A stretch of DNA of 6,759 nt from Aadella sp043822885 (GTDB taxonomy: Bacteria; Omnitrophota; Gorgyraeia; Tantalellales; Tantalellaceae), in contig JBDRBI010000048.1 in assembly GCA_043822885.1 (NCBI GenBank), positions 1-6,759 of the forward strand, in the 5' to 3' direction. Positions 6,741 to 6,759 of this stretch are shown one piece after another. Below the pieces are notes generated by a model that was given only the letters and a program-made list of their open reading frames with translations, ran no database searches and was not told the origin of the DNA. The translations under genes and the position numbers were made by a program. Each line of letters starts with the position of its first letter. Position 1 is the first letter of the stretch.

Positions 6741-6759
6741 TATTTTAAGCGGAAAAAAA

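Noticed and set aside
6733..6754. Terminator after the prepilin gene (TTCCG pairing with CGGAA, then an A run)
   Set aside because: It has five base pairs around a 12-base loop and A rather than T residues follow; the window ends here, so the downstream signal cannot be judged.

Overview
This window is one co-directional block of type IV pilus (T4P) or closely related type II secretion-like genes on the + strand. Five tightly packed genes are followed, after a 147-bp gap, by a prepilin gene. The order is: PilT-type retraction ATPase (12-1073), a free-standing MshEN (GspE/PilB N-terminal) domain protein (1095-1538), a first PilB/GspE-type extension ATPase (1564-3279), a second, paralogous PilB/GspE-type ATPase (3306-5018), the inner-membrane platform protein PilC/GspF (5040-6260), and a short class III prepilin (6408-6740). 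The gaps between the first five genes are only 21-26 bp and each gene has its own Shine-Dalgarno sequence, so they look like one operon whose promoter may lie left of the window.

The 6261-6407 gap holds what looks like a separate expression unit for the pilin: an AT-rich stretch, a candidate sigma70-type promoter (TTGCAT-N17-TATACT), a small leader hairpin, and a near-perfect 12-base Shine-Dalgarno. This fits a need for much more pilin than machinery.

How the parts work together (family knowledge): PilB-type hexamers drive pilin polymerisation through PilC, and PilT drives retraction. The prepilin is cleaved by a PilD-type peptidase and extracted from the inner membrane into the fibre. PilD, PilMNOP and the secretin PilQ are not in the window. 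The unusual part is the regulatory layer. Three consecutive genes carry an MshEN domain, a fold known to bind cyclic di-GMP in MshE-type ATPases. Only the free-standing copy keeps the two 24-residue motifs with a 5-residue spacer close to consensus; the copies on the two ATPases are clearly degraded. This suggests, as inference only, that c-di-GMP sensing was split off onto a small separate protein.

Organism: Gram-negative-type bacterium with moderate GC and heavy use of ATA (Ile) and AGA (Arg) codons. The short prepilin with an N-A-C-I-x-N-L-K-Q-I segment, two later cysteines and a G-H-V-L-P carboxyl end resembles the small prepilins of Candidatus Omnitrophota and related PVC-group or Elusimicrobia-like lineages. 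That placement is made from memory of the family pattern and is tentative.
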